A stretch of DNA of 64,000 nt from Sitta carolinensis (taxonomy: Eukaryota > Chordata > Aves > Passeriformes > Sittidae). The position numbers were made by a program, and so were the translations under genes. Under the pieces are notes generated by a model. It ran no database searches and had not been told where the DNA came from. It saw only the letters and a list, made by a program, of their open reading frames with translations. The stretch spans positions 11,097,501 to 11,161,500 of the forward strand of contig CM063298.1 of NCBI GenBank assembly GCA_032173965.1. Reading direction: 5' to 3'. This document shows positions 1 to 11,616 of this stretch, piece after piece (within the stretch, counting starts at the first letter, position 1; every line of letters begins with the position of its first letter).

Positions 1-295
1 GTGCCAGTTCCAAACCTTCACCTCAGTTTAGGCGTGGAATCAACACCTCCCCTTTTGCCATCTGTGCTTCTCTGGAGCTCCTGTCGGGGTGATTTATCTT
101 GTGGGAGCTTCCTGCTTGGACAGGGCTTGGCACTTCCCCCTGCACTCTCTGAGTGCTCACACAAGGTGAGGCTGGAAGAGGCTCCTCCAGAGCTTCACTA
201 AATCCCAGACTCACATTTAGGTGAGCTCTCCATGTGGCACGAGGAGCAGGGGAGTGCCAGGGGATGGTTGCCTGGCTAAGGGGATGAAAAAGAAC
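1..295. other. intergenic sequence, nothing recognised
   Basis: Moderately GC-rich unique-looking DNA at the left edge. I see no conserved coding segment, splice-site pair or RNA gene. Short open frames exist on both strands but have no recognisable protein features. Confidence 0.4.
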
Positions 296-572
296 TGCCC
301 CAGCCCAGGGTGATTCCTTGGGGACCCTGCCCCAGCCCTGGGTGATTCCTTTGGGATCCTGCCCCAGCCCAGGGTGATTCCTTTGGGATCCTGCCCCAGC
401 CCAGGGTGATTCCTTTGGGACCTGTCCAGCCCAGGGTGATTCCTTTGTGACACTGCCCCAGCCCAGGGTGATTCCTTTGGGATCCTGCCCCAGCTCAGGT
501 GACTCCTTTGGGATCCTGCCCCAGCCCTGGGTGATTCCTTTGGGATCCTGCCCCAGCCCAAGGTGATTCCCT
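296..572. repeat. 30-bp minisatellite (about 9 copies)
   Basis: Tandem units built on CCCCAGCCCAGGGTGATTCC followed by TTTGGGATCCTG. Copies differ by single substitutions (GGGATCC versus GGGACCC) and one copy is shortened to 'ctgtccagccc' near 421. The unit is close to a multiple of 3 and stop-free on the minus strand, which creates a spurious 192-codon frame there. Confidence 0.9.
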
Positions 573-1270
573 GGCGAGCAGGATGTTTTCATCACGGCCA
601 TGCCAACCAGCTCTGCCCTGCCTGCTCAGCTCCAGGGGCTCAGGCTCCACTCCAGCTGGGGTGTTTGCAGTGTAATTGCTTTTTCCACCACCTGTGACCA
701 CGGGGCTGCCTGGATCAACCACCCCAGAAATTGCTCTCCACTGCTCCTGGCAAAAGCTTCTGTCACTGGCCTCCTCTGCCAACTAGAAAATGAATGCTGG
801 CAGGAAGAAGGGTCTGAAGACATCAGGTGCTGCCTCAGTGACAGGGATTTTTGGCAGGGAAGCACAAATTAGGGAAGAAGGTGCAGCTCTGGCCCCTCCT
901 TGCCTGGTGCTCTCCTGTCCCAGCCTGCTGGGCTCTGCCCCTCTCTGGCTTGGGAGCAAATTCCAGCCAAGGCAAGGCCTGTGGTGATTTTGGGCTGAAT
1001 TTACACCTCGGGGGTGACAGCCACACTGCCCCACACCCTCAGTCCCTGGGGCAGCCAACACTGTCACCCAGACAGGACCTCGGGGACAGGGAGCTGCTGC
1101 TCCCCCTCCTTGGGGCACACAGGGAAGGTGCTTCTGGGCAAAGGGGACCCCTGAACCCTCCCTGGGGCTGAGCACCCCCTGCCAGCAGCTGCTGCTGAGC
1201 TACAGCCTCTTCCCAGAGGAGAAAATCCCCTTTTTTCAGCCCTGTGTACAGCCAGAGCTGCCTGGGAGAG
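573..1270. other. intergenic sequence
   Basis: Mixed GC-rich DNA with no gene I can recognise. Open frames on both strands overlap one another and lack family motifs. Confidence 0.35.
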
Positions 1271-1422
1271 GAAAAGAAGGAGAAGGAGATGGAGAAGGAG
1301 AAGGAGAAGGAGAAGGAGAAGGAGAAGGAGAAGAGAAGGAGAAGGAGAAGGGAGAAAGGAGAAGGAGAAGGAGAAGGAGAAGGAGAGAAGGAGAGAAGGA
1401 GAGAGGGAAGGAGAAGCAGAAG
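1271..1422. repeat. purine-only (GAAGGA)n microsatellite
   Basis: About 150 bp containing only A and G on the plus strand, mostly GGAGAA/GAAGGA hexamers with shorter GAGAGAAG variants at the right end. Such polypurine-polypyrimidine tracts can adopt triplex (H-DNA) structure; that is general knowledge, not something seen here. Confidence 0.9.
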
Positions 1423-4400
1423 ATTTCAGGGCGAAGGGCAGAGCACCAGGAATTCCTGCAGACCTTTTCCAGAGCTGCTGAAGTAGGACAGCAGAGGCTG
1501 GCCCACTCCAGGGATGCAGCCTGCTGAGTGTGAGGATAAAAGAAAGGGCAAGGCTGGGTGAGACACAGATTAACATTTAGTTCAGCTCCTTTAGCAGCAT
1601 CCCTGTGGGGTACTGGGCAGCAGGATGGGGCTTTGCATCCTTCCAGCAGCATCCTGCCCTGCTGGGGGGAGCAGCACAAAACCCTCGCCCAGCTCCCTGC
1701 AGCCCATCCTGAGGCCAGCTGAGAACAAGGGGAAAAATGCCATTTGTTGGACCCTGGGATTTATTTCACCTCCAGGAGATGAGATTCAGAAAGCACTGAG
1801 TGTTTTCAACGGCGATTCTGAAGGGGGTTTCTTTCCAGAAAAGTACATTTTTCTTTAATTTAGTCCAACTTCTCTGTCGGAATAACAGCTCTTTCTCATC
1901 CAAAAATATTTTCAGTTGGAATATATTGCCTTGAAGAAGCTGTTTTGCACCTGCCAGGCCATGACAATAAGTCAGCCAGAGCCTCACCTTGGTGTGTCAG
2001 GTGCATCTTCTCCTCTGCAAGGTTCCCCCCAGATATCTGCTCTGAAATTCATCTCTGTGAAGGACAGGGCACCCACCTGGCTGAGAAGCAGTTCCTGCAG
2101 CCAGGCAGGAACCCCTTCTGTTGCTCCTGGTGTTTGCTGGGTTCCTGCAGGATGAGAATCATCAAAACCTGAGGCTCTGCAGGCTGGGCAGGTTGGTGAA
2201 CTCGAGCAGTTTGCTCAGTGGAGCTCTGGATATCCCCGAGCACCTCGAGGGACTGGCAGAGAGCTTTGGACAAGGGGTAGTGGGTTTAATCTGACAGAGA
2301 GTGGATTTAGATGAAATAGTCATCTAAATTAATTAATTAATCAATCTATTTGATATTTTGTTGCTCCAGAAAAGAAAATCTCAGCCTCCTGCTCTCCAAA
2401 GCTGCTGTTTCTCCGTGGTGGTTTGGTCTGGGAAGCTCCAGTGTGGGTGGCTCCAGGTCCCTCCCCTGCTCTTTCCTGGCTCTGGATGCATTTCCCCAGG
2501 GAACTGTTTGCATCCTGCCTGCTGCAGAGGTCCAGCAGGGCTTCAAAGCCAGCAAGAAACTTTTCAGGGCTGAGTTCACCACCTTTACCTCATCCTTCCT
2601 AAAGAGGGGTTGGAGCTTCCACAGGGGAGCTGATCCAGCGTGGAAAACCCTCCCAAAGCTGGTGCCTTATTTCCAAAAGTCTTCTGCTTCCCAAGAAAGA
2701 GGTGGCCCGAAGAAAACAGAAGCTTCTCAGCATGAAAGCTTGTGACAGAAACTCTCCTCACTTGGTGCTTTTCAGCATTGGATTTGTTTCTTCATTAAAA
2801 TACAGCTTTATTCAGGAACCAAACCGATTGCTGCAGCTCCACTTGTTGTTTTTTTTTTCTCCATCTCTCTGCTCAGCCAGAAATGAATAAACTCTGCTGA
2901 TGGAAACCAGCTGGGATCTTCAACACGAGCTGGGCTTGCTGCTGCTTGGAGCTTCACCCAGGCTCTCATCTCCTGGGATTCACTGGGATGGCACAGGGAG
3001 CTGTCACCAAAATGCCAGATTTTCCTTGGGAGCCAGAAATCCTGGGGAGGAGCTGCTCCCACCACATTTTCCTGCTAAACCTCTGCTTGTGGGGTCTTGG
3101 AGTCTGAGTAACAAGTTGCTCCCCTCATCCTCCCACACCCCCTCCCCAAGGCTGTGAAAACTTAAGCTGGGCTTAACTGAAGGTGTTCTGAGTTTATTTT
3201 CCAGGCAAACTGAAAAACGCATTTTGTTTTGTGTAGGATGCAACTCCACCCTGAGTAGCTCCATCCCAGACAGTGACTGTACCCTTGGATTTTGCAATCC
3301 CCCATTTGGGGCTTGATTCCCCCGTTTCCAACAGAATGGGAATTGGTTTTACCCTGCCTTGGAGCTGCCCCGCCGAATTTTGGTGCCAAGGCTCCCCCTG
3401 CAGTCACTGGAGGAACACAGGGAACGAATCCGGCCGTAGAGATATTGAGGAAAAGAAAGGCAAGGCAAGGGAAAAGGAAAGGGAAAGAGAAAGGAAAAGG
3501 AAGAAAACTACAAAGGCTCTTTTTGGTAATTTCCAGTGATTCTCTGCCAAGACAAGGCAATATTCCCAACTGTTTCCTTTGAAGAGCACACCCCTCCTCC
3601 CGTGCTGAGGAGCATTCCAAGCAGGGTTTCCATCCTGAGACCCAACAGGAAACTCCTCACACATCCCAGCTGTGCCCAGACCCATCGTGGTTCTCTCAGC
3701 TCGTGCTCTCTCTGCTCTGCTGCCTTTCCTCCCCTGAGCCCTCTCTGCACTCTGTTTCCACATCCAAACCCTCTCCTGCAGCTGCCAGGACACTTGGAGA
3801 GCCCCCCCACCTCCGGAGGGTCCTGCCAGGGACCCCAGCTCCCAGCCCACTGCTTCTCCTCCTTGCCCACAGATATTTTCCCCTCCTCAGGGAGGAGTGC
3901 TCCCCAGGGCTGTGCACAGGCTGCAGGTCAGTGTGAGGAGAGGAGAAATCTCCCAGCACAGCTCATCCAGGGAGAGCCAGGCTGCCCCGAGCCACTCGAC
4001 AGCATTTGGATAACACTTACCTGGAAAAGATCCCTCTGCAAGGCACTTCCAGTCCTTGCAAGAAGGCCTTGAAGATGTTTCAGCAGAGAGTTGAACAGAT
4101 TTGCCCCTGAATCTGCGTTGTTCTAAACCATTTATGACAAAATGCTCCTTTCCAGCTGAACATCTGCTTTCAAGTGAAGAGCAAGGCAATTTGCAGTGCT
4201 CCCTCGTGATGAAAAAATTAAAGCATTCCTTAGCTGAACCCTCATTTTTCATCCAAATTTCCATGTGGATGCCTAAACAAAAGGCCAGAGACCTGCCCTG
4301 TGTTGCTGCCCATCCTTTTGGCCTTTTTATCCCTCCCTGTTTTGTTTGATCAGCATTGGCATTGCCAGGTTTAAGGCACCTCGTAGTGTGCACGTGAGTT

Positions 4401-5084
4401 TGCTCGGTTTAATATTCATTCCTGGCAACACTCAGGGTTCAGCTGGTCTCCTAATTAGTGCCTGGCTGCAGTGGAGAGAATTCTTGTGGAGGAACACTGC
4501 CCTCCCACCCTTGGGATCTCATTTCTCTTTGCTCTGGCTGGCAGGAATCTCGCAACAGAGGGATGTTTAATCCTGCTGGCCCTGCCAATCTCAGCTGCCA
4601 TCTCCCTGCTAAGAAACCAGGAGGCTTGGGTTGCCGAGGCTGCTCAGAGGGAGCTTTATCTTTAGCAACAACATTTCTGCTGAGGGTGACGTGGTAGAAC
4701 TGAAACAGCTCAATTTGAGAGGGTTTTTAGCCCTCCTGAGGTCAGGGCGTGCCAGAGCATCCCTGTGGGAGGATGTCGTGGCAGAGCTGCTGAAATCGGG
4801 GTCATGCTTGATGAAGGATGAATCCAGCAGATTTTGGCTGTAGAGGGCTGCTCACACTCGTGGTTGGTGCTCTCTTCAGTTCATTGGGCAAAGTTTTCTT
4901 CAGTTCATTAGGCAAATCTCCCCCCGAGGGTTGCCATCCTCCTCAGCCACTAAAGAACCCGAAGCAGCCCCGGCAGTTCTGCGAGCAGAGCACACAGAGC
5001 CCTGGTTCCAAAGGAGCTTGTGGGGTCCCACAAGGTTTGGGACCCCGATTTGTTGTCCTAAATCTCTGCTTCAGCCCGTGTGTT
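1423..5084. other. intergenic stretch with a possible CR1 scrap and an AAAGG tract
   Basis: No gene recognised in 3.6 kb. Two items are visible: around 2275-2325 the plus strand reads much like an internal piece of a CR1 3' region (TTTAATCTGACAGAGAGTGG and following bases), and at 3452-3514 there is an impure purine tract of AAAGG/AAAGGG units. The rest is unique-looking DNA with only short open frames. Confidence 0.35.
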
Positions 5085-5300
5085 CAAGGGATGAGACAAA
5101 GCTTCTCAGTTTTTGGTCTACAGGTTGTTTATTGTTTCTTATCTATAAAATGTTCTCCCTGCCCAGCCCAGGGACAGCCAGAGGCACTCTGCCTGTCCCC
5201 AGGGTGGTGTTAGCTTTATATACTAAAAACTGTGTGTGACATATTTACAATTATTCCCCAATACCCATCACCTAGGTTAGACAGTGAGCTTCTACTCCAA
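5085..5300 (-). mobile_element. probable LTR fragment, minus orientation
   Basis: Read on the minus strand it contains an AATAAA polyadenylation signal (the plus strand has 'gtttattgtttcttatc' near 5127-5143), followed upstream by an AT-rich body and TATATA-like sequence (5216-5223). Composition differs sharply from the flanks. The class is a judgement from overall look; element ends and target-site duplications were not resolved. Confidence 0.35.
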
Positions 5301-5879
5301 ACCAATCCAAAAATGCCAACATCATCAGAGAAGGTGGAGGAACAGAAGAAGAAAGGCTAGACACTCCCAAATCCCTCCATCCTGTCCCCAAAAACCCCTA
5401 TACAAAAAAATCCTAAAATCTCCATTTACACCCTGTGATACGCTAATTATGGCGCTATTCAAACTGCTGTGGCTTTTATCTCCTCATGTACAGGTGGCAA
5501 TTTGCTCCAGGGTTTGTCATGGAACCCCCTGGTGCTCTGGGCTGTGTGCCAGGGTCCCTGGCAGGGATGTGGGCAGCTCTGCACTCCCAGAGGGATGTCC
5601 CGAGCTCCGACAGGAGCTCCGCGTATCCCGGAGGACAGTTAAAGATCTGGGAGAGCAGCGGAAAATCCCTCAGCCGAGTTTTTGCTGCCGCTCGCAGGGA
5701 ATGAAAATCCAGAGCCCGGCGCCGCTGGACAACTGAAGATCTCCACCTAGTGAGTGGCAGTGCAGAAACGCGGGCAAACAAACCCTCTGCCCCAGGTTAT
5801 CAGCAGAAAAGCACCTTCAATCCGTCCTGTCTCCGTGTCTCTGATTGAAACAGGGGGGTTCCTGTCAATTCTGCCCAGT

Positions 5880-6390
5880 ATTATTTGAAAAATGTCGAAA
5901 AAATTGTCCATAAAGCTCTCAGCAAGGTGTGTGAGAGCGAATCTCAGAATGGAGAAATGGAAGAAAGTTAATAGTAGCAAGGTCAGGAAATAATAATGCT
6001 GTAATAAAGATACATAATATAAAGACAGGCCTTAAAAATATGTTAAGCAAGATGGTAGAAATATGTAAACTTAATAAAGAAGTTTTATCCATAGTTTTAG
6101 ACTATCACAGCCAGCATTGTTAGATACAAGGTGTTCGTGTCAGTTTATTAATTGGCTTTAATGAACACTTGTCAACTTTTCATATTATGGGCTTTAATGA
6201 ACACTTGTCAACTTTTCATATTATCCTATTGGCTAGAAAGCTTTTAAAACACCATGAACTCAGAGAACTCTGCTGTTGCAGGGGCTGAGGCTGTTTCCAT
6301 CTCCCTTGCTCGGGTTTGTAAATGAGACTGATAATTATGATGGAATAAAAGCTTTGAGACAGCCACTCCAGCAGCCCCGACCCGTGTGTA
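5880..6390 (+). mobile_element. probable endogenous retroviral LTR region, plus orientation
   Basis: AT-rich segment unlike its flanks, ending in a typical LTR polyadenylation arrangement: GGAATAAAAGCTTTGAGAC at about 6340-6359 after a short GC-balanced leader. It holds a perfect internal duplication (6154-6224). No gag, pol or env coding remnant is legible, so a solo LTR with a little flanking internal sequence is the simplest reading. The boundaries are approximate. Confidence 0.45.
6154..6224. repeat. perfect 35-bp tandem duplication
   Basis: The segment starting GGCTTTAATGAACACTTGTC occurs twice, head to tail, with no mismatch and a one-base join. It lies in the promoter-like (U3) part of the presumed LTR, where duplicated enhancer elements are common in retroviral LTRs generally. 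Confidence 0.9.
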
Positions 6391-6735
6391 TATATATATG
6401 TAAATATAAAAAGGATTTTTATATATACCTTGTGTATATAAATGTATATATTAAATATATAAATGTATAATAAATAAATAAATAAATAAATATGTAAATA
6501 GAATAAATAGATAACTTGTTATATACTTGTGTATTATATTGTAAATATAAAAAGAATTTTTATATATACCTTGTGTATATATAAATATATAAATACATAA
6601 ATACATAAGTATATAAATAATAAATAAATAATAAATACATAAATAATAAATAGATAAATACATAAATATTAAATAGATAAATAGATATACTTTGTGTATA
6701 TACTTCCTGTATATATATATATGTAAATATAAAAA
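6388..6735. repeat. AT-rich compound microsatellite (TATA/AATA) with a repeated 40-bp motif
   Basis: About 350 bp of nearly pure A/T. A motif reading TGTAAATATAAAAAG followed by ATTTTTATATATACC recurs at about 6400, 6541 and (first half only) 6721, separated by (AAAT)n and (AATAAATACAT)n runs. It begins right after the presumed LTR end, so it may have grown from the insertion's terminal sequence. Confidence 0.85.
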
Positions 6736-7426
6736 GAAAGAAATCCAGCAGCGGGGACAGAGCAGCTTCCCGGGAAACCGCTGGGAAAAGAGGAAAAAAA
6801 AACCCCGGGGCAATGTCAGCCCGAGCTGAGGTTCGCTCCGCCGGGCACCAGGGACCAGACACTCACATTTAACCCCTTAAAGCCCGGCATTAAACCCCGC
6901 TCTGACCCCTGCCCAGGAGCCTTAATTACAGCCCAGCAAATGTCACAGCTCCTAATGATGCCTCGGGGCTGGGCAGCTTTGCAGGCCATGACATTTTTAT
7001 TTCTCCTTTTTGTGGCATCACCTATTCTGCAGCTAACAGAAGATAATTGGAATTTCCTGGACTGCTCCGAAACACGTGAAGTTTATGGGTAATTTTATTA
7101 AAGCTTCCATGTAGTGGGAAAATTCCTGTTAGGAGCTGGGAGAGAATTAATGGTTTTCTTTAGTGGCTGGCACACCGTGAAATGCCCCGGGGTGGGTGGT
7201 TCTGTTTCATCTCAAACACGTGATTTGCACTTTATTAAAAGTGCCCCCTCTGCCTCAAAGCTGCTCAGAGGTGCGGGGCTGTTCCTCCCTGCACCCTGCC
7301 AAGGCTGTGAGCAGCCCCCAGCCCTGCCCTGCTCTTCGTGCCCACCGTGTTCCTGCAATAAAAGGCTTTCAGGGAAAGCAGCAGATCCAAGGGTGATTGA
7401 TCACCTTGGGGTGGCTGCGCTGTGGG
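6736..7426. other. intergenic stretch; candidate conserved non-coding part at 6900-7110
   Basis: No gene seen. Bases 6900-7110 are unusually rich in short motifs common in vertebrate enhancers (TTAATTACAG, CCTAATGATG, AGATAATTGG) and are not repeat-like. A conserved non-coding role is only inference from composition. Confidence 0.3.
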
Positions 7427-7822
7427 CAGCTGGAAACCAAAGAGCTGGAAACCAAAGAGCTGGAAACCAAAAAGCTGAAATCCAGAAACCTGGAAACCAA
7501 AGAGCTGAAATCCAAAGAGCTGAAAACCAAAGAGCTGGAAACCAAAGAGCTGGAAACCAAAAAGCTGAAATCCAAGAAGCTGAAAACCAAAAAGCTGAAA
7601 TCCAGAAAACCTGGAAACCAAAGAGCTGAAATCCAAAGAGCTGAAAACCAAAAAGCTGGAAACCAAAAAGCTGAAATCCAAGAAGCTGGAAACCAAAAAG
7701 CTGAAATCCAGAAAGCTGAAATCCAAAAAACTGAATCCAGAAAGCTGAAAACCAAAGAGCTGGAAACCAAAAAGCTGGAAACCAAAAAGCTGAAATCCAG
7801 AAAGCTGAAATTCAAAAAGTGT
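7427..7822. repeat. 15-bp purine-rich minisatellite (about 26 copies)
   Basis: Units alternate between GAGCTGGAAACCAAA and AAGCTGAAATCCAAA types. Because 15 is a multiple of 3 and units lack stops, the plus strand reads as a Lys/Glu-rich chain and the minus strand as a Phe-rich chain; neither resembles a known protein and both stop when the array stops resembling itself. One-base slips near 7605 and 7735 change the frame. Confidence 0.9.
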
Positions 7823-7984
7823 TTCTCTCAAGTGTCCATGGGCACTTTGGTGACTTTTCCAGCTGGAGGCTGCACAGCTGGTGGAGGGGCCTGGAGGTCA
7901 CAGACCTCCAAATCCCCAAAGTCACCATCAGCCCTGGGCTGGTGGAGGACCAGGCAGGTTGTTCCCAACTTGGGCCAGGCTGAG

Positions 7985-8034
7985 ATCACAAAGTTGGACA
8001 AGACCTCCAAGATCAAACCCAGAGTTCACCCTTT
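7985..8034 (-). mobile_element. short CR1 3'-end fragment
   Basis: The plus strand GTTGGACAAGACCTCCAAGATC matches the reverse complement of the well-known end of CR1 elements (the part just before the terminal short repeats). It directly abuts the ACCAAACC array that follows. Confidence 0.4.
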
Positions 8035-8292
8035 GGCCAAACCCACCATTTTCCCACCAAACCCCACCATTCCCACCAAACAACCCACACCCCCATTCCC
8101 ACCATTCCACCAAACCACACCATTCCACCAAACCACACCATTCCCACCACCCACCATTCCACCAAACCACACCATTCCACCAAACCCACACACCATTCCC
8201 ACACCAACATTCCCACAACCCACCCACCTTCCCCACCAAACCACCACCATTCCCACCAAACCACCACCACCATTCCCACCAAACCCCACCAT
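8035..8292. repeat. CCATTCCACCAAACC minisatellite
   Basis: About 260 bp almost without G on the plus strand, built of CCATTCCACCAAACCACA and shorter variants. The unit resembles the last bases of CR1 elements (CCAACCCAAACCATTCC), and CR1 pieces lie on both sides, so growth from a CR1 tail is plausible. Confidence 0.9.
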
Positions 8293-8375
8293 GAAGTGCT
8301 GCATCCACCTGGTTCTTGGACATTTCCAAGTGTTGGGAGCCTGTTCCAGTGGGGAATGACCCCTTCAGTGAAGGA

Positions 8376-8540
8376 ACTTCACAGAGTCCCTGAATGGTTT
8401 GGGCTGGAAAAGACCTTAAATAGGGAACCTTCCATAGATCAGGTTGCTCCAAGTCCAACCTGGCCTCGAATTTTTCCTGACACGGATGAGTTCCGAGGTC
8501 CTTTCCAACCCAAACCATTCCATGACTCTCTGATCTGCAC
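8376..8540. mobile_element. two CR1 3'-end fragments, back to back
   Basis: 8376-8475 reads as a minus-strand CR1 end (TGAATGGTTTGGGCTGGAAA, then AGACCTTAAA, then GATCAGGTTGCTCCAAGTCC). 8490-8540 reads as a plus-strand CR1 end (GGTCCTTTCCAACCCAAACC then ATTCCATGACTCTCTGA). CR1 is the main non-LTR retrotransposon of birds and reptiles; most copies are such short 5'-truncated ends. Confidence 0.75.
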
Positions 8541-10963
8541 AAAGGTCCTGCTGCTGAAGAAGAGGAGAATCTCTTGGGACAGCTCTGCCTCCCTCCCCAG
8601 CGAGGGGGAAGGCCCAGGGGAGCAGAGGAAAAGATGTGGAACAACTGGAGAGTTCAGGGAGGAAGGCAGGAAAATCAGATCTGTTGGAGACAGGAGCTGG
8701 ATTTGTTCCATGTAGGGCAGACTGAATGCAAGCAGTGAATCTCCAGCTGCAAAGAGGAACAGACCAACGCTTCAAATCCATCATGGACAGGACACAAAGC
8801 AACTGGAAAAGAAAAAAAAAAAAAAAAGAAAAGCAGGATACAGGCTGTGAGAGCTGAGAGCCAGTGGAAACCTTCATGAGCCAGGGTGAAGGGCTGGGTC
8901 CTGTGAGCCTTTCCCACCCCTGCTGTCCTCCAAGCTTTAATTCAGGTCAGAAAACTCAACACTGTAAGTCTGCAATTAGGAAAGAAAGCCTCCATTAAAA
9001 GCTGAACTAATTGGCTGGATATTTGAATCATAAAAGGAGGATGCTGGAGTCTGAGGATTGCAGAACTCCATATGGGAAGAAACTCCTCTGTAGTACACTC
9101 TGGGCAACTGCTCTGGTGTCAGAGCACTCAGACTGCACTTGCCACCCCCTCTCCTCCAAAACCAAACAGAGCCTGATCCCAGGGCTGAAAGAACCTCCCA
9201 GAGCCCAGAGTTTAAACCACCAGAGGTGACAGCACTGCAAATGCTGCTCAGTAACCAAACCACCTGCGAGTTTTCTAAAATTCCCTCATTCATTCACTCA
9301 AATTCATTGTTTTGAATGCCTTCTGCTGGGAGGGAGGATTTCATTACAGCCTGGAGATGCCTCCCGTGGAAGGTTCCAGGCACTGGGATCCTGCCTGAGC
9401 ATGTGCAAGGCTTTGTGCTCCCCAATCTTTCAGCCCTCCAGGCATTGATGCCTTTTTTTTCTCACTGGGCAGCTCAGGAAGACTCAAAGCCAAGGGGCTG
9501 CAGCATCACCTTGTTAGGGAGAGGTTGAACCCTGGGAAAATCCATTTTGTGGGAGCATGAGAAAAACAACCAGGGTGGGATCCATGGGATGGGATAATGG
9601 GATGGGAAATGGGATCTGCAGGACCTGACAGCAGATTTTCGTGTCCAGGACTGTTGCTTGGGGCTGTTCTCTCATCCTGCCCCTCAGCTCTTCCACACTA
9701 TTTAATTTGCTGAATAAAACTTGGGAGTTCACCTTCTGAATAAATTCCAGCCTCCTCCTCCGGCCAGCTCTGGCTCCTGCTGATTTCAAGCCTTGTCCAG
9801 GTGTATTGATTCCTCCAGCAGTGAAAACACTGGCATATAAATTGCAAATCGGAGCCAAGGGGAAGTGGCTGCATTCAGAGCACATGGAATGAAGGATATT
9901 TCTCCTGCTGAAACCCAAGGGCAGTGGCCAGGACCTGACCATGTTTTGGGCAGTGTCCCTGGCCTGGGGAGACTCAGCACACCCCAGCCAGGCAGATGTC
10001 CCCACCCAGCTCAAGAGTGCCACAGCTGCCACCAGAACTGAGAAGGCAGACAGGGAAAGCAGCAGGCAGGGAGCAGGGAGGGTATTTATAGCTCCTTATG
10101 TAAAGCAGATACAATGGAGCCATTTGGAGCTGGAACGGGCTCAGCTCTCCTCCCTCCTGGAGCAATGTGCAGATCCCAGGAAGGAGGAGGATGGAGGTCT
10201 CAGGGTCCGTGGGGTACCTGGGCATGATGAGCTCCACACTTCCCTGAGCCCACAGCCTCCCTGCCTTTCCTGGGAAGCGTTCACTGCCACGGCTCAGCAG
10301 CAGCTCAAGGCCAGGACCCGCTGGCCCAGGTCTCACAGATCCTCACAAGTGATCAGGGAACTCCAAAAGGTCCTGCTGGACAGCTTTAACCAAAGTGCAA
10401 GCACGTGGGGAAGGGGTGATTGCTTCCTGAGCAGCGCAGCCTGCTCCCTTCTGATGTGCTCGTGAATTAGATATTAAATCCACAGATGAGCTAAATGAGT
10501 TAATCGTGGCTAATGTCATTACCAGCAGTAGCAGAGGAATCAGAGATGATTAGCCACTTGTCATAAAGTCTTAGCACAGAGGACAGAGAGAATTAATTTG
10601 TCCCACTGACCTGCTTTTGGTTTCCACAGGCTTCTGGTGGATGCGTGCTGGAAATACAGGAAATAAACAGAGAGGAAAGGAAATCCAAGATGACAAAACA
10701 GCAGAAACCTGTGGGAAGTGATGTTCTAGAAAAGCAGGAAAGGGTGGAGATTGGGAGGCAGAGATCTGCCAGCCAGCTCTCTCCTCACCTGAATTATCCC
10801 TTGACTCTGAGGATGTTCACTTTGGGAATCCCTCCCCGGCAGCTCTGGCTGCCTTTGGGCCAGGCTGGGCACAGGGAGCATTTCCATGGATCACCAGGGC
10901 TGGTCCTTGCCCTCCCTGCCGCCTGCCTTTCCCTTCCTTGACACAGCCAGTTTCCCAGGGGAG
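8541..10963. other. intergenic stretch; candidate conserved non-coding part at 10455-10620
   Basis: No gene recognised. A run of A (8812-8827) is the only simple repeat. Bases 10455-10620 are AT-rich and dense in TTAATCG, AGATTAG-like and GAATTAATT motifs, in contrast to the GC-rich flanks, and could be a regulatory element. This is a composition-based guess. Confidence 0.3.
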
Positions 10964-11383
10964 ATGATGGATGGATGGATGGATGGATGGATGGATGGAT
11001 GGATGGATGGATGGATGGATGGATGGATGGATGGATGGATGGATGGATGGATGGATGGATGGATGGATGGATGGATGGATGGATGGATGGATGGATGGAT
11101 GGATGGATGGATGGATGGATGGATGGATGGATGGATGGATGGATGGATGAGATGGATGGATGGATGGATGGATGATGGATGGATGGATGGATGGATGGAT
11201 GGATGGATGTGGATGGATGGATGGATGGATGATGATGGATGGATGGATGGATGGATGGATGGATGGATGGATGGATGGATGGATGGATGGATGGATGGGT
11301 GGATGGATGGATGATGATGGATGGATGGATGGATGTGATTGATGGATGGATGGATGGATGATGGATGGATGGATGGATGGATA
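10964..11383. repeat. (GGAT)n tetranucleotide microsatellite, about 420 bp
   Basis: Roughly 100 GGAT units. The first ~180 bp are pure; the rest is interrupted by single-unit variants (GATGAGATGG, GATGATGG, TGTGATTGATGG). The array is open in several frames (Met-Asp-Gly-Trp repeats on plus, Ile-His-Pro-Ser on minus), which is a coding artefact. Confidence 0.97.
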
Positions 11384-11557
11384 TGATCCCAGCAGCACTG
11401 TGTGTTTAATCCGGCTATTTATCACCCACCCTGTCACCCTGAGCCTGCCCCAATGACCTGCAAAAATCCCGTTGTGTTTGGGAATCCTCTGATGGCCATC
11501 CATAAACCCTGGGGGCTTGGCAGTGACTGGGGAGAATGTCAATACAGAAAATATTTA

Positions 11558-11558
11558 C

Positions 11559-11616
<58 letters not shown>
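11558..11616. repeat. (ATT)n trinucleotide run
   Basis: About 20 perfect ATT units, the first and purest of several ATT runs that punctuate the following complex array. Confidence 0.95.

Noticed and set aside
7397..8359. 320-codon Lys/Glu-rich frame that looks like a coiled coil
   Set aside because: The apparent coiled coil is the 15-bp array translated; the rest is a C/A-rich minisatellite.
10886..11542. Repeats of Met-Asp-Gly-Trp and Ile-His-Pro-Ser
   Set aside because: GGAT microsatellite translated.
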